From assembly GCA_963921195.1 (NCBI GenBank), contig OY992537.1:63476400-63540399 (forward strand): a stretch of 64,000 nt of DNA, written 5' to 3'. The notes under the pieces are model-generated. The model saw only the letters and a program-made list of their open reading frames with translations. It was not told the DNA's origin and made no database searches. The stretch comes from Pegoplata infirma. Lineage: Eukaryota > Arthropoda > Insecta > Diptera > Anthomyiidae. The position numbers were made by a program, and so were the translations under genes. Numbering within the stretch: the stretch's first letter is position 1; each line of letters starts with the position of its first letter. Below are positions 31,337-42,086 of the stretch, piece by piece.

Positions 31337-32570
31337 GCACTCAAAAACTGCCTTTTATAAAAAGGTACTTTTTATAAAAGGAAATACCTTTTATAAAATG
31401 TACCTTTTATAAAAGGTTCTTTATATAAAAGGTACTTTTTATAAAAGGTACTTTTTATAAAAGGTACTTTTTATGCAAGGTACTTTTTATAAATGGTAAT
31501 TTTTATAAAAGGTACTTTTTATAAAAGGTACTTTTTATAACAAGTACTTTTTATAAAGAGTACTTTTTTTAAAAGATACTTTTTATAAAAGGTACTTTTT
31601 ATAAAAGATAGTTTTTATAAAAGGTACTATTTATAAAAGGTACTTTTTATAAAAGGTACTTTTTATAAAAGGTACTTTTTATAAAAGGTGCTTTTTATAA
31701 AAGGTACTTTTTATAAAAGGTACTTTTTATAAAAGGTACTTTTTATATAAAGGTACTTTTTATAAAAGGTACTTTTTATAAAAGGTACTTTTTATAAAAG
31801 GTACTTTTTATAAAAGGTACTTTTTATAAAAGGTACTTTTTATAAAAGGTACTTTTTATAAAAGGTACTTTTTATAAAAGGTACTTTTTATAAAAGGTAC
31901 TTTTTATAAAAGGTACTTTTTTTAAAAGGTACTATTTATAAAAGGTACTTTTTATAGAGGTACTTTTTATAAAAGGTACTTTTTATAAAAGATACTTTTT
32001 ATAAAAGGTACTTTTTATAAAAGGTACTTTTTATAAAAGGTACTTTTTATAAAAGGTACTTTTAATAAAAGGTACTTTTTATAAAAGGTACTTTTTATAA
32101 AAGGTACTTTTTATAAATGGTACTTTTTATAAAAGGTACTTTTTATAAAAGGTGCTTTTTATATAAGGTACTTTTTATAAAAGGTACTTTTTATAAAAAG
32201 TACTTTTTATAAAAAGTACTTTTTATAAAAGGTACTTTTTATAAAAGGTAAATTTTATAAAAGATACTTTTTATAAAAGGTACTTTTTATAAAAGGTAGT
32301 TTTTATAAAAGGTACTTTTTATAAAAGGTACTTTTTATAAAAGGTACTTTTTATAAAAGGTACTTTTTATAAAAGGTACTTTTTATAAAAGGTACTTTTT
32401 ATAAAAGGTAATTTTTATAAAAGATACTTTTTATAAAAGGTACTTTTTATAAAAGGTACTTTTTATAAAAGGTAAAAAAAAATGTTATAAAAGAAAATCA
32501 GCTGAAAGTTTGCTAAATCAAATTGAAAGTCGTTTCAGAGATTTGTTGACAGAGTTTTTCTTTTGAGTGC
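31337..32570. mobile_element. Small TIR element containing a 16-bp minisatellite
   Basis: GCACTCAAAA at 31,337 returns inverted as TTTTGAGTGC ending at 32,570. The bases just outside a CACTCAAAA terminus are CG on both sides. The ends match the CACTCAAAA-type termini of TA-flanked MITEs in the window. The interior is almost wholly the minisatellite listed next, followed by about 90 bp of non-repeat text. Mobility is inferred from the TIR only. Confidence 0.45.
31350..32475. repeat. 16-bp minisatellite, about 70 units
   Basis: The unit is TACTTTTTATAAAAGG, repeated with few point changes over about 1.1 kb; by length this is roughly 70 copies. The phase GTACTTTTTATAAAAGGTAC is a palindrome apart from one T opposite G, which would be a wobble pair in plus-strand RNA. 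Variants such as 17-bp units (near 31,745) and A/G changes are scattered. The array has no spacers, so it is not CRISPR. Confidence 0.93.
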
Positions 32571-33568
32571 GGGTCATATGATCTTCCGTCAGAGTTTTCC
32601 TGAAATCTTTTTTTTAAGGACAAAAAAATAAATTGTGTGTTTATAATTTATCTTAAATTTTTAAGGGGTTAAAGCTCTTATTTCTGTGTATTTATTTTCT
32701 TTATCTGTGTGTTTTTTTTTTAACAATGATGACATTTGGCTCCAGAACAGGAATAACTTTGTACAATTTTTTCCTTATTTCTACAGTCGACTTTTTTTAA
32801 TATTTTTTTTTCCCATTTCTATTTATTTTTTCAGTATGATTCCAACAATAAATGTTCAGGTGAGGTTGTGTTATTTGTTTTTATCTTTTATTCGGTAAAA
32901 TTGCAGTTTATTTCCCTAGTGTCACATTAAATCTGCATATGGTGTTTTGTTTTACATTTTTATGAATTTTCAAAAGAAAATACGTTAAAAATCTTATAAA
33001 GAAAATAGTGATTTGCTTTAACATAAAAATAGAATGAAAATCTCTTGAAAGTTTTAAAAATAAAACATTAGATAAAAAAATTCCTGACAAAATAGCTATT
33101 TTTTTAGTTTTTGCGGAAATTCGCTTTGTGCAAAATTTTCTTAAATTCTTCAGCATTAATTTTAACATCTTATTAAAATATTTTATCTTTTTTTCTGGAT
33201 GTTAATTAGAAGTTTTTCTATTTAAAATTCTTTGGTTGTGAAAAAACTTTATGTTAAAAAGTTTTCTTTTTTTTTTGCTGTAATAAGAAGTTTTACTTTT
33301 TGAAATAAGTTTTTTTTTCTAACGAAAAACTAAGCTATCATCTCCTGTAAAAGGTTAAAGTCTCAATTCTTTGTATTACAACAATTGAATTAAATTTGAG
33401 TAAAAAAATTTCACTTTCATTTTTTTTTTGTAGATTTTGTAGAATAAAGAAATTAATGAACCAAATTTAACAGAAGAAGTGGTAAAAAAATTGATAGAAA
33501 GGAATATCAAGCGTACGTATAGCTAAAGGCAAATTTCAATCACGAAAAATGTAAATTCAATCAACTTA
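32571..33568. other. Low-copy-looking AT-rich DNA
   Basis: No bounded repeat or gene was recognised. 33,530-33,595 has ATTTCAATCACGAAAAATG and ATTGATTAAAACG words resembling 1389-1430, so it may be a fragment of a small palindromic repeat. The LINE inserted within it. Confidence 0.35.
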
Positions 33569-33601
33569 TTGATTAAAACGTAGGTTCAATAAATTTGTTG
33601 A

Positions 33602-33628
33602 TTAGGTTAGGTTAGGTTAGGTTAGGTT
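33602..33628. repeat. (TTAGG)5 tail at the LINE 3' end
   Basis: Five tandem TTAGG units plus TT stand exactly where the LINE 3' UTR ends. On the LINE strand this is CCTAA repeats in place of a poly(A) tail. The motif equals the ancestral insect telomere repeat, but the context (an internal LINE tail) explains it without a telomere. Confidence 0.9.
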
Positions 33629-33712
33629 GTAAGTGGCTGCTGACGTTTTACGTCAACACACGTAGACTCTGAGGTCCATTGTGATACCACGGGATCGTAA
33701 TAGGTTTCCCTA

Positions 33713-36700
33713 CTAGTCCCTGTCGTTAAACCAGTTTGAGCTTCTTATGAAACTCCTTAGATGTTGAATTTTGACATCCGACAAATCAGAAAGATCGTAC
33801 AGCTCCCTAGATCCCAGTGAAGCAAGTCGCTGACCAGAAAGTGCCGGGCAATGGCAAATAAAGTGTTCGATAGTTTCCAACTCCTCTTCATCCATGCAAC
33901 TTCGGCAAAAGTCATTCGACGGCACATTTAACCGCTCTGCGTGCTTCCCTATAAGACAGTGTCCGGTAATTATAGAAACCACCGTCGAAATCTCTCCTCT
34001 TGGAAGCGATATCAGCTCACTTGTGCGCCCCTGATTAAGAGAAGGCCAAATCAGTCGTGTTGTCTCACACGTCCATCCATTTGCCCATCTTTGATTAGTC
34101 TCCGTCGCTGAACAAAGCCGTAGGTTTTGCTTGCAAGTTTCTAGAGGCATACCAACACATTCCAATTCTGTTGGAACCTGTAAGGTAGTTCCTAGTCTTG
34201 CAAGCTCATCGGCTTTGCAATTCCCTGGAATGTCTCTGTGCCCTGGGACCCATATGAGTCGTATGTTAAACTGCTTGGCCATCTCATTTAAAGACGTGCG
34301 GCAGTTAAGGGCAGATCTTGTTTTCAGAAACATTGAATCCAGGGACTTGACCGCGGCTTGACTGTCAGTATAGATGTTGACTGCGGTTGTAGACAAGACA
34401 TTGCAGCTCAACCAGTCAGCCACTTCCTTTATTGCCAGCATCTCTGCCTGGTAAACACTGCAATGATCAGGCAATCTACGAGCCAGGCTCAATCCAAGCT
34501 CTTCCGAATAGACCCCAAAGCCCACTTGTTCGTGCAGCCTCGATCCATCTGTGTAAAAATTTATGGTAGCTCCTCTTCCCGGAGTATCCCCAATCCAAGA
34601 CTCCCTGGATGGTATCATAGTGGTAAAGTGGCGCTCAAAAAGGCTCAAAGAGGGAGCACAATCCACATTTTGTGGTAGTGTTATCTTTTTCAAGATCGCG
34701 CTATGGCCACAATCGCTGCTCCTCCATTGCAGCGTGCTATTAAGTCGAATTGCCGACGCAGCTGCATACTGCCTACCCAATATGTCGAAGGGTATCAGGT
34801 GAAGGAGGATTTCTAATGCAGCCGTAGGTGTAGTACGAAGAGCACCAGTGATGCACATTGACGCCATTCTCTGTACCTTCGTGATAAAGACACAGTTCGC
34901 TTTTGTTTCTAAAGCAGGCCACCAGACAATGATCCCATACAGCAAAATTGGACGCACCACTGCTGTATAGATCCAATGAACGACTTGAGGGCTAAAACCC
35001 CATCGTTTTCCAATGGCCCTTTTACAGGAATACAAAGCAATCGTTGCTTTTCTCACCCGTTCCTCAATATTACGCCTGAAATTCAGCTTCCTATCTAGAA
35101 ATACTTCAAGATACTTGGCTCCATCTGAGAAGGTGATTTCAGTACCGTCCAGAGAAATAGGATCGAAAGCAGGAATCTTAATTTTCCTTGTAAATAAAAC
35201 AAGCTCTGTTTTACTAGGATTAACTCCTAGACCACAGTCTCTTGCCCATTTAGACAGATCTTTCAGAGAACCCTGAAGAATGTCCCGCAATGCTGGCAGA
35301 TGCTTCCCCTTTGCCGCTATCGCGACATCGTCAGCATATGCGACAACATGACAACCACGTGCTTCTAGAGATAAGTAGTAGCATTGAATTCAGTGCCAGG
35401 TTCCAAAGAAGCGGCGAAAGAACACCTCCTTGTGGTGTGCCCCTATTGACAAATCGAGATATGACGGACGCTCCCAATTCAGACGTTATACGTCTACTGG
35501 CAAGTAGGCTTTCCACCATTAAAACGATTTCACGCTTTACTCCCAGACCAGACAATGCCAATATTATCGATTCTGGGATGACATTATTAAAAGCCCCCTC
35601 AATATCAAGAAAGGCCACCATAGTGTACTCCTTTACCGAAAGCGATCTCTCGATGGTACCAACGAGCTCATGAAGAGCTGTTTCCGTTGATCGTCCCTTG
35701 CTGTATGCATGTTGCTTTGTCGAAAGCAACCTCGGGTCAATCACTCTACGCAAATATGAGTCTATCATTCGTTCCATTGTCTTTAACAAAAAAGAAGACA
35801 GACTAATTGGTCTGAAATCCTTCGGAGCTGTGTGGGAACTTTTCCCAGCCTTCGGGATAAATACGACTCTGGTATCCCTCCATTTTAAAGGAATATACGA
35901 CCAGTTGATGCATGCTGTGTATAGATTATACAGCAACGGGGCTATATAGTTCGACACTTGCTGCAACTCAGCCGGGATTATACCATCAGGTCCCGGGGAT
36001 TTATAGGGCCTGAAGCTTTTTATCGCCCAGATTAATGTTGGCATATTTATTATTTCCGAAGCAATTTCAGATGCTTGGGCGTCAGAACGTTCCAAAGCTT
36101 GAAACGGCGTCATGGAATTGCCCGGAAAATGCGTGTTTAAAAGGAGATCCAGCGACTCTCCACTGGAGGAAGACCACACCCCATTAGGATCTTTCAGGTA
36201 TCCCAGGGTGCAAGGAGAAGAAGCCAGAACCTTGCGCAGCCTGGATGCCTCAGAAACGTCTTCTATGTTTCCACAGAAGTTTTTCCAAGAATCACATTTT
36301 GCATTTCTGATCATCTTTTTATAACTCTTAAGTTGCAGCCTGTATGCAGACCAGTCCTCGTCCGCTCTTGAAAATTTAGCCTTATTAAAGAGCTTTCTGC
36401 AGAAATCTCTGCTCGTCTGCAACTCATTTGACCACCAAGGTGGCTTTTTTTTCCCTCTAGGCTTTGCAGAAGGGCAAGACGCATCCAGGCACCTATTACA
36501 AACATTTGTTATATGGTCAACCAGACAGTCAATTTCCGCCAAACTATGCGGTTCAGATAAGGGTACTTCATCCAAAAGCAAAGAAAAAGTCTCCCTATAT
36601 TTCACCCAGTTTGTTCTCCTCAGATTTCTAGAGACTGTCTCAACCGGGGCACGCTCCCTGAGTAAAAACTCAATGTAGCGATGATCTGAGAAAGAATGCT

Positions 36701-37297
36701 CTTCCAAAACTCTCCAGTCATCAATTCTATCAGACAATGTATCTGATACAAGTGTTACGTCAAGAACCTCTTGCCGCGTACTTGTAACGAAAGTTGGTTC
36801 ACCACCCTTGTTACAAATATACAGGTTAGTGCTTAACAAAAACTCCAAAAGTGATTCGCCTCTATCATTTGTGTCTGTACTACCCCATATCGAATGATGT
36901 GCATTAGCATCACAACACACTACTAACTGGTGTCCCCTAGATTCAGACTCCCGAATTAGACCGACAACCTTCTCCGGGGGTATTGACCCCGGATTAGGAA
37001 AATACGCAGAGGCGAGCCAAATAGACTTCCCATGAAGCTCTAAGCTAGCCGCTGTAACATCCATATCACTAAAAGTTGATAAAAAGAATATATTTAAGCC
37101 ATTTTTTGCAAAGATGCAGGCTCTTGGTGAGCCCTCACCAACTTAACCCCAGGGGTCTTCAATCCGCAAACCCTGCCACCCCGCACCCAGGGCTCTTGGA
37201 TAAAAACCAAGTCAACTGCTCCTGTCGTCAGGCGCAGCAAGAGTGCAACTGAGGCTGCCTTACAGTGATGGAGGTTTATTTGTAGGAACCGCAACAT
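33713..37297 (-). pseudogene. LINE ORF2: endonuclease, RT, RNase H (two frameshifts)
   Basis: ORF2 would replicate the element: nick the target, reverse-transcribe the RNA and remove RNA by RNase H. It reads in three pieces. Piece 1 (37,297-37,094) has the endonuclease start QINLHHCKAA and IQEPW. Piece 2 (37,064-35,331) has DANAHHSIWG (residues 52-61) and SDH (126-128). It then has the RT motifs KSPGPDG (355-361), FLDIEGAFNN (485-494) and GTPQGGVLSPLLW (542-554). Piece 3 carries YADD (35,327-35,338), just upstream of its first Met. It continues with an RNase H set (FYTDGS D248, E283, D309, VPGH H351, D361) and a C-x2-C-x10-H-x4-C motif near residues 462-481. Frame breaks lie near 37,135-37,143 and 35,345-35,395. 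Pieces 1 and 3 share a frame, so the two shifts cancel. All catalytic residues I can identify are kept. The start overlaps the end of ORF1 by 38 bp. Confidence 0.9.
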
Positions 37298-38663
37298 CTT
37301 GTTTTATTTCCACCATCCTTTCCACCACCGTGTTATTGGCTTCATCCTCCGTGTTATCAAAGAGGTCGCATTCGTCCCCAGATTCGGTTTCGAATAAGCC
37401 AGATATATATCCCATCTGTTCTGAATCGGAGGCAACAGAACTCTCCGAATTCCTCACTGCATGGGCCTCGTCCTGAATGTCACCCATCGTGGCATCAGCT
37501 TTATCCTCCATGCCATCACAGAGGTCGCATTCGTTACCAGATTCGGTTTCAAAAATGCCAGATGCATCTCCCATCAGCCTAGAATCGGCCAGCTCAATAT
37601 CAACCTTTTCCCGATTCTCCTCCTCAGCCGACTCTGCCACTGGCTTGTCTGCGTCCAAAAAAGTCTTCTGGTCGCCCTTGTAGACATTGACTCTTATATG
37701 AAAAAATCCAAATCTAATAATGCCGTCAGTCCTGGCTAAAAGCGGAAGCGATTCCTCATTAACCAAGACCACTGCTTGACGACGAGCGCCCTCCATCTCA
37801 CCCAATCTGGCAATTTGCCAATTCTGAGTTGGAAGGTCAGGATTGCAGACTTTTATCATCTTAAGAATCACCGCAGTGTCATTTGTAGCCATTGGGATCC
37901 ATGCATGAGCTCTGGGTTGCGAGGGGATATCATGTTTTTCCACAACGTCCAGTCTGGCTCCAGGTCATAACTCTCCCACTTGGCTAATGGCAACCTTAAA
38001 CACGGCTGCGGATCTTTCGTTCCCAAAAGCAACGAGTTTTACTCGCCCCTGATACCAACCTGCGTTGACAGTAGTAGGGAGAAAATCAGGCATACTCTCA
38101 AGGAGCCTATTGTAGATTTCATTTAGTTTAGTTTCAACTAAACTCCACTTGTCCCTTGGAATACTACAATCCCCATTTTGCCTGTTTATCACAGCCCTAA
38201 CGAAGTTACCTTTAACCACTTCACTAAAAGACTGAGTCCAGACGTTGCCGGTCACCTTAGATCTCTTAGGTAAAGGTTTCTCGTCGGGCGAGCGCAACCT
38301 TTTACCAGACTTCGATGACGAGGCCGAAACAGCGCTCTGTTTGTCAGATGCGCGCATTGCCGAAAGTTTGTCCTGTTCTTCAATGACTCCTTTCGCCCAT
38401 GATAGCGACGCCCTCTCACGTTCGGAGAGCTTCGTTCCATCAAGTTGGCTTAGTCTGTTAATTATTTTCAAACAAAGCCGTCTCTGGTTGTGCCTGACCT
38501 TTGATGGTTTAAGTTTCTTTTTCTTTTTACCACCAATATTAGGCTGGGCACCCCTACCAGAATCAAGGTCGGACTTCAAGGTCGCAACTCTAAGACCAGT
38601 GCTAGGACCAGCACCAGTCGGTGAGGCAGAGCCTCGAATTAAATCGGTATCATTTGTGTCCAT
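37260..38663 (-). pseudogene. LINE ORF1: gag-like nucleic-acid-binding protein, one stop
   Basis: A single frame of 468 codons with one in-frame TGA at 37,967-37,965, where a Trp codon would fit the context, so only one base change broke it. The first part is basic, with KKKKKLKPSKVRHNQRR near residues 42-58 and a second basic KR-rich patch at about 110-131, as expected for RNA binding. The second part, after the stop, has the conserved-looking AWIPMATNDTAVI and NWQIARLGE region that resembles the uncharacterised ORF1 domain (DUF4780-like) of insect retroelements. No CCHC knuckle was seen. The acidic C-terminal part holds a tandem duplication of about 50 residues, both copies with FETESG(N/D)ECDL. 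Confidence 0.8.
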
Positions 38664-38863
38664 ATTTTCATTTTCCTGGATGTGGTCATGAAAATATTAC
38701 AAAAATACTTATTACGAACAATTTCAAAAAATTCAATTAATAGCACGGAGATAAATTAAAACACGTCCACACTTGTCAACAGTTGAACGTAAGATTAAAG
38801 ATTTTGATTAAAACCCCAAAAAATTTATATTTGGAATTTTAATAAATTTTTTCAAACCATCCC

Positions 38864-40461
38864 ACACAGGGCCAGCATGATCCAATTCCGGCCAAAAGTC
38901 TTTATCGTTGTTGGATCCGTCTGAGAATGTGCTTCTAGAGGAATTCGAGGTCGCTGATTTCAAAATTTAGTTAAAAAACAAAAAAATCAAAATGGCGAAT
39001 CCAGTATGGCGGACAAATTTTTTTAAAAATTGTCCGATTGAACTCAAATTTTGTTTTATGCTGGTCTTGGAGTTACTGAATAAGAATTGATACTTCGAAT
39101 TTTGAAAAACAAAATGGCAGACTAAATATGCTTCTTAAAGTTTAAAGAATGATCCAACTCCGGCCAATAGTATATATCTTTGTTAGATCCGGCTGAAAAT
39201 GTGCTTCTAGAGTATTTCGGGGTCGCTGATTTCAAAATTTAACTAAAAACTAAAAAAAACAAAATGGCGCATCCAATATGGCGGACAATTTTTTTTTTAA
39301 TAATTGTCCGATTTAACTCAAATTTTGTTTTAAGGGGGTCTTGAAGTTACTGAATCAGAATTACTGGCGTGAATTTTGAAAAACAAAATGGCGGACTAAA
39401 TATGCTTAGTAAAGTTTGTTACAAGTAATTAAAAAACAGTTATATTCCTTTTCTTTGTTGAAGCTAGCTGAAAGTGTGGCCTAGTAAATTTCCGGGTCTG
39501 TTATCTTAAAATCGAACTGATAAAATTCAACATGGCGGAAACAAAAGGCGGCTAGATTTTTTAAATTTGTCTGATCTAACTAAAAATCAGCTTTAAGAGT
39601 ATTAAGAGTGTCTGAAGTTAAATCTACGCACATAATTTTTATATATTTTTTTATTTTTGATATAAATATGGAAATGGTGTAAATGACTTACTTAGTTTCA
39701 GAAAAGCTTTTGGAAATGGTGACGACAAAATATTCACTTCTTTTCTTTATTTTGGAAATTCAATAAAAAATCATTGAATTTAATTGGAAATGGTGTTACT
39801 GATATTTTCCATAATTCTACAAAAAAACTAGAAATGCAGATAATTTTACTTTTCCTACACTTAAGGCACTCTCTGACGATAAAAAAAACTAATCAAGCCG
39901 TAAAACATTATTTTGGGTTAAATTATATTGTTTAAAAACTAATCTCGGACCACTGCATATATAGCTGTAATTTCGCCATTTATCATTTCGAGCAAGTTTG
40001 GGCAACTTTTTTCGAAAGATATGGATCCATTCTATATAAAAAAAAATATAGACTGATTGTATCGAACTGAGGATCGCTGAGGATTTTTTTGGCCCGAGGT
40101 AAATAACTAAAAAATTATAGTTGTTTTTCCAAAAACGCGAATTGCTGTCAGGAAAATGAGTTATATTTTTCCATATTATTTTCGTTACAAAGCCTTATAT
40201 ATAAGGTTAAACCACGCAAACAAAAAGTTAAACATTAGCAATAGAAGTTTGGAAAAAAATTAAAATAGTATCTCAACTTTTAAAAATTTTTTACCAACTT
40301 TTTTAATTTTGAAGACTTGTCAAAGGAAAGGGTGTAATTGGATCATAAAGATGAGCTCAGAAAACCTGCTTCTATATATGCCCAACAAACTGGTAAGCAG
40401 TTTTTAGAGAATTTACAAAAAAGGACTTTTGGCCGGAAATCGATCTGTCTGGCCCTCTGTG
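38864..40461. mobile_element. TIR element with 5-bp duplication, copy 2
   Basis: The termini CACACAGGGCCAGC and CTGGCCCTCTGTG are flanked by CATCC and CATCT (38,859-38,863, 40,462-40,466), a 5-bp duplication with one difference. It is co-linear with 17,945-20,985 but lacks the nested foldback, so it gives the empty site. Tandem blocks near 38,890 and 39,160 repeat the GTCTTTATCG to ATGCTT unit. No transposase. It starts about 50 bp from the 5' end of the LINE. Confidence 0.78.
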
Positions 40462-40466
40462 CATCT

Positions 40467-41445
40467 CAGCAAAACTTAGATTACCAAATAAGGTATAAAA
40501 TTAGGTATAGGATCTCTTATTTTATACATTGCAGCATTTATGATTTTAACAGGCGATGAGACTCAAAGTAATGCATCCACATTATCACAAAGAATACCAG
40601 TAAGGTATAAAATAGGTCATAAATTTATAACGAAGAATACGAGTAAGGTGTAAAATATATGATATTTTATAGGTTACGAAAAATGAAATAATATAGCATT
40701 CCAGAAGATAATATATAAGGTGTTACGAGTAGTGAAAAAGTAATTTTGTATTAAATTTACTCACGTGATTGTAAGTGAGTGTAAGTAGATAAAATATGGT
40801 CGTGAGTGTATGTCGTTAGAAATTTCCTGTCGTGAGCCCATCTCCAGTTTAAACTTATGCATTTTTTTATAAAATAATTATTTTTTATGTTATTGTAATG
40901 CATTATGCATCCAATTATAAATAATGCATTATTTCAAACCTTCAAATAATACATAATGTACACAGAGAAAAATAAATTTCCAACTGAATTTTTCAGTTGT
41001 ATCAACTCAAAATTCGGTTGCTGCTACTAAATTTCGCTGTGGCATACGAATTTCTTAGTTGTTGCAATTAAAAGACAGTTTTATTAATAAAATTTAGTTG
41101 TAACTACTGATATTTAGTTGTGTTAACCTTAATACAAATGCATCAACCGAATTTTTGTTGCAACAACTGAATTTCAGTTGGAAATTAGCAAATTTGTTTT
41201 CTGTGTGTAACCAAATATAAGTCATCCATGATTTAATGCTTAGAAATAATAAATATGAAATACATTTTTTCCAATAATCATGCATTACGTAGCAATTTAT
41301 TAGTAATGCATTATTTTTCATTTGAAAATAATACGTTGTGGAACAAATGTTTGGTACGACATCATAAAATAATGCTACAAATAAGTTATATGCATTACCT
41401 GGTAATGTGTTATATAATCACTACCCATTACCAAAGTTTTGCTGG
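40467..41445. mobile_element. Possible MITE with CAGCAAAACTT ends
   Basis: CAGCAAAACTTAGATTACC at 40,467 returns inverted as CCAAAGTTTTGCTG ending about 41,444. Inside are repeated AGGTATAAAAT words on the left and AATGCATTA words on the right. I could not confirm a target duplication, and the left end abuts the CATCT of the previous element. A smaller MITE is nested at 40,961. Confidence 0.45.
40961..41207. mobile_element. 247-bp TA-flanked MITE (CACAGAGAAAA ends)
   Basis: CACAGAGAAAAATAAATTTC at the left, and TTTGTTTTCTGTGTG at the right, with TA on both sides (40,959-40,960, 41,208-41,209). The words TTCAGTTG/CAACTGAA recur in both orientations, making a hairpin. Ends resemble those of the MITE at 6590. 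Confidence 0.68.
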
Positions 41446-41839
41446 GATATTAAACACCACCAGTTTCGGTGTTTTATGATTTTCAATTTATTTTTTAAAA
41501 TCTCAAGTGAAATTTTTTGAATAATGATGATAATTTTAAATTTATATTAGTATTTTTAAAGTTTTATTGATTTTTTAGTTCCAATTTACGTTTCTAAATT
41601 CTAATTAATTGGGCTTTGGCTAAAGAGCAGTATTCGGTTTCGGCCAACTTTTTTTTACCGTTTGTGGCTGATCACCAAATAAAATCACTACCGAAAATTA
41701 AGTCCAAAGTTTCAAAAGAATAACCGTTTTCGAGATAGTGAAAACTTTCCAAATTTTCAATTTTTTAAAAGAGTAGTTTTACTTAAATAAAAATATCTCC
41801 GGACCACTTCGGTGAATTTCATTCATTTTGGTTTTAAAC
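41446..41839. other. Unassigned AT-rich DNA
   Basis: No gene or bounded element. A TTTCGAGATAGTG phrase and AATATCTCCGGACCACTTCG (about 41,806) recur as AATATCTCCGGAC near 42,525, which suggests a pre-existing repeat on both sides of the SINE. Confidence 0.3.
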
Positions 41840-41852
41840 TAATGGTAAATAA

Positions 41853-42073
41853 TTACACCTTTTAGGGGGCCCCTGTAGGTTAGTTGGTAGCGTGCTAGCC
41901 TATGAAACAGGGGGTCGTGGGTTCGATTCCCACAAAAACCCTTGGTCTTTCGCTACAACGAGACGACGGTCATTGTTACCAGTTCTCGTTTAGGTTTAAA
42001 TTATTAAAAATGATGTGTAATTAAATTGGAAAAATAAATAAAAACTGATCATTGGATCAAATTATTATTATAT
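41853..42073 (+). mobile_element. tRNA-derived SINE
   Basis: A tRNA-like head has an A box (TAGGTTAGTTGGTAGCGTG, about 41,876) and a canonical B box (GGTTCGATTCC, about 41,920). It is followed by a non-tRNA body (ACGAGACGACGGTCATTG) and an ATTATTATTAT tail. A 13-bp direct repeat, TAATGGTAAATAA, stands at 41,840-41,852 and 42,074-42,086, as expected for retroposition. Acceptor stem pairing is broken, and a GAA anticodon-like position sits in a mispaired arm, so it is not a functional tRNA. Confidence 0.78.
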
Positions 42074-42086
42074 TAATGGTAAATAA

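Larger units (their letters stand above)
33569..38814 (-). mobile_element. Near full-length LINE (non-LTR retrotransposon)
   Basis: A minus-strand element with ORF1, then ORF2 encoding AP endonuclease, reverse transcriptase, RNase H and a C-terminal zinc motif. It has a short 3' UTR and a 3' tail of five TTAGG repeats as read on the plus strand (33,602-33,628). An 11-bp word, TTGATTAAAAC, stands at 33,569-33,579 and at 38,804-38,814 and is the likely target duplication. However, 22 nt lie between it and the tail, so the exact 3' end is uncertain. Base composition is clearly richer in GC than the surroundings, which marks it as a later arrival. RNase H after RT and the ORF layout point to the I/LOA/R1 group; the exact clade is not settled from sequence alone. 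Confidence 0.88.

Noticed and set aside
31350..32475. CRISPR-like regular array
   Set aside because: 16-bp units are directly abutting with no unique spacers, in a eukaryotic context.
33602..33628. Telomere or interstitial telomeric repeat
   Set aside because: Only five units, placed exactly at the 3' end of a LINE; a retroelement tail explains it.
34131..35673. Several plus-strand frames of 76-127 codons
   Set aside because: They are shadows of the LINE ORF2 on the opposite strand.
37260..37943. Separate second small gene upstream of LINE ORF2
   Set aside because: It is in the same frame as the preceding ORF and divided only by one TGA; it is the second half of ORF1.
41900..41960. Functional tRNA-Phe (GAA anticodon)
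   Set aside because: Acceptor and anticodon stems are mispaired and the copy is bounded by a 13-bp duplication, so it is a SINE head.
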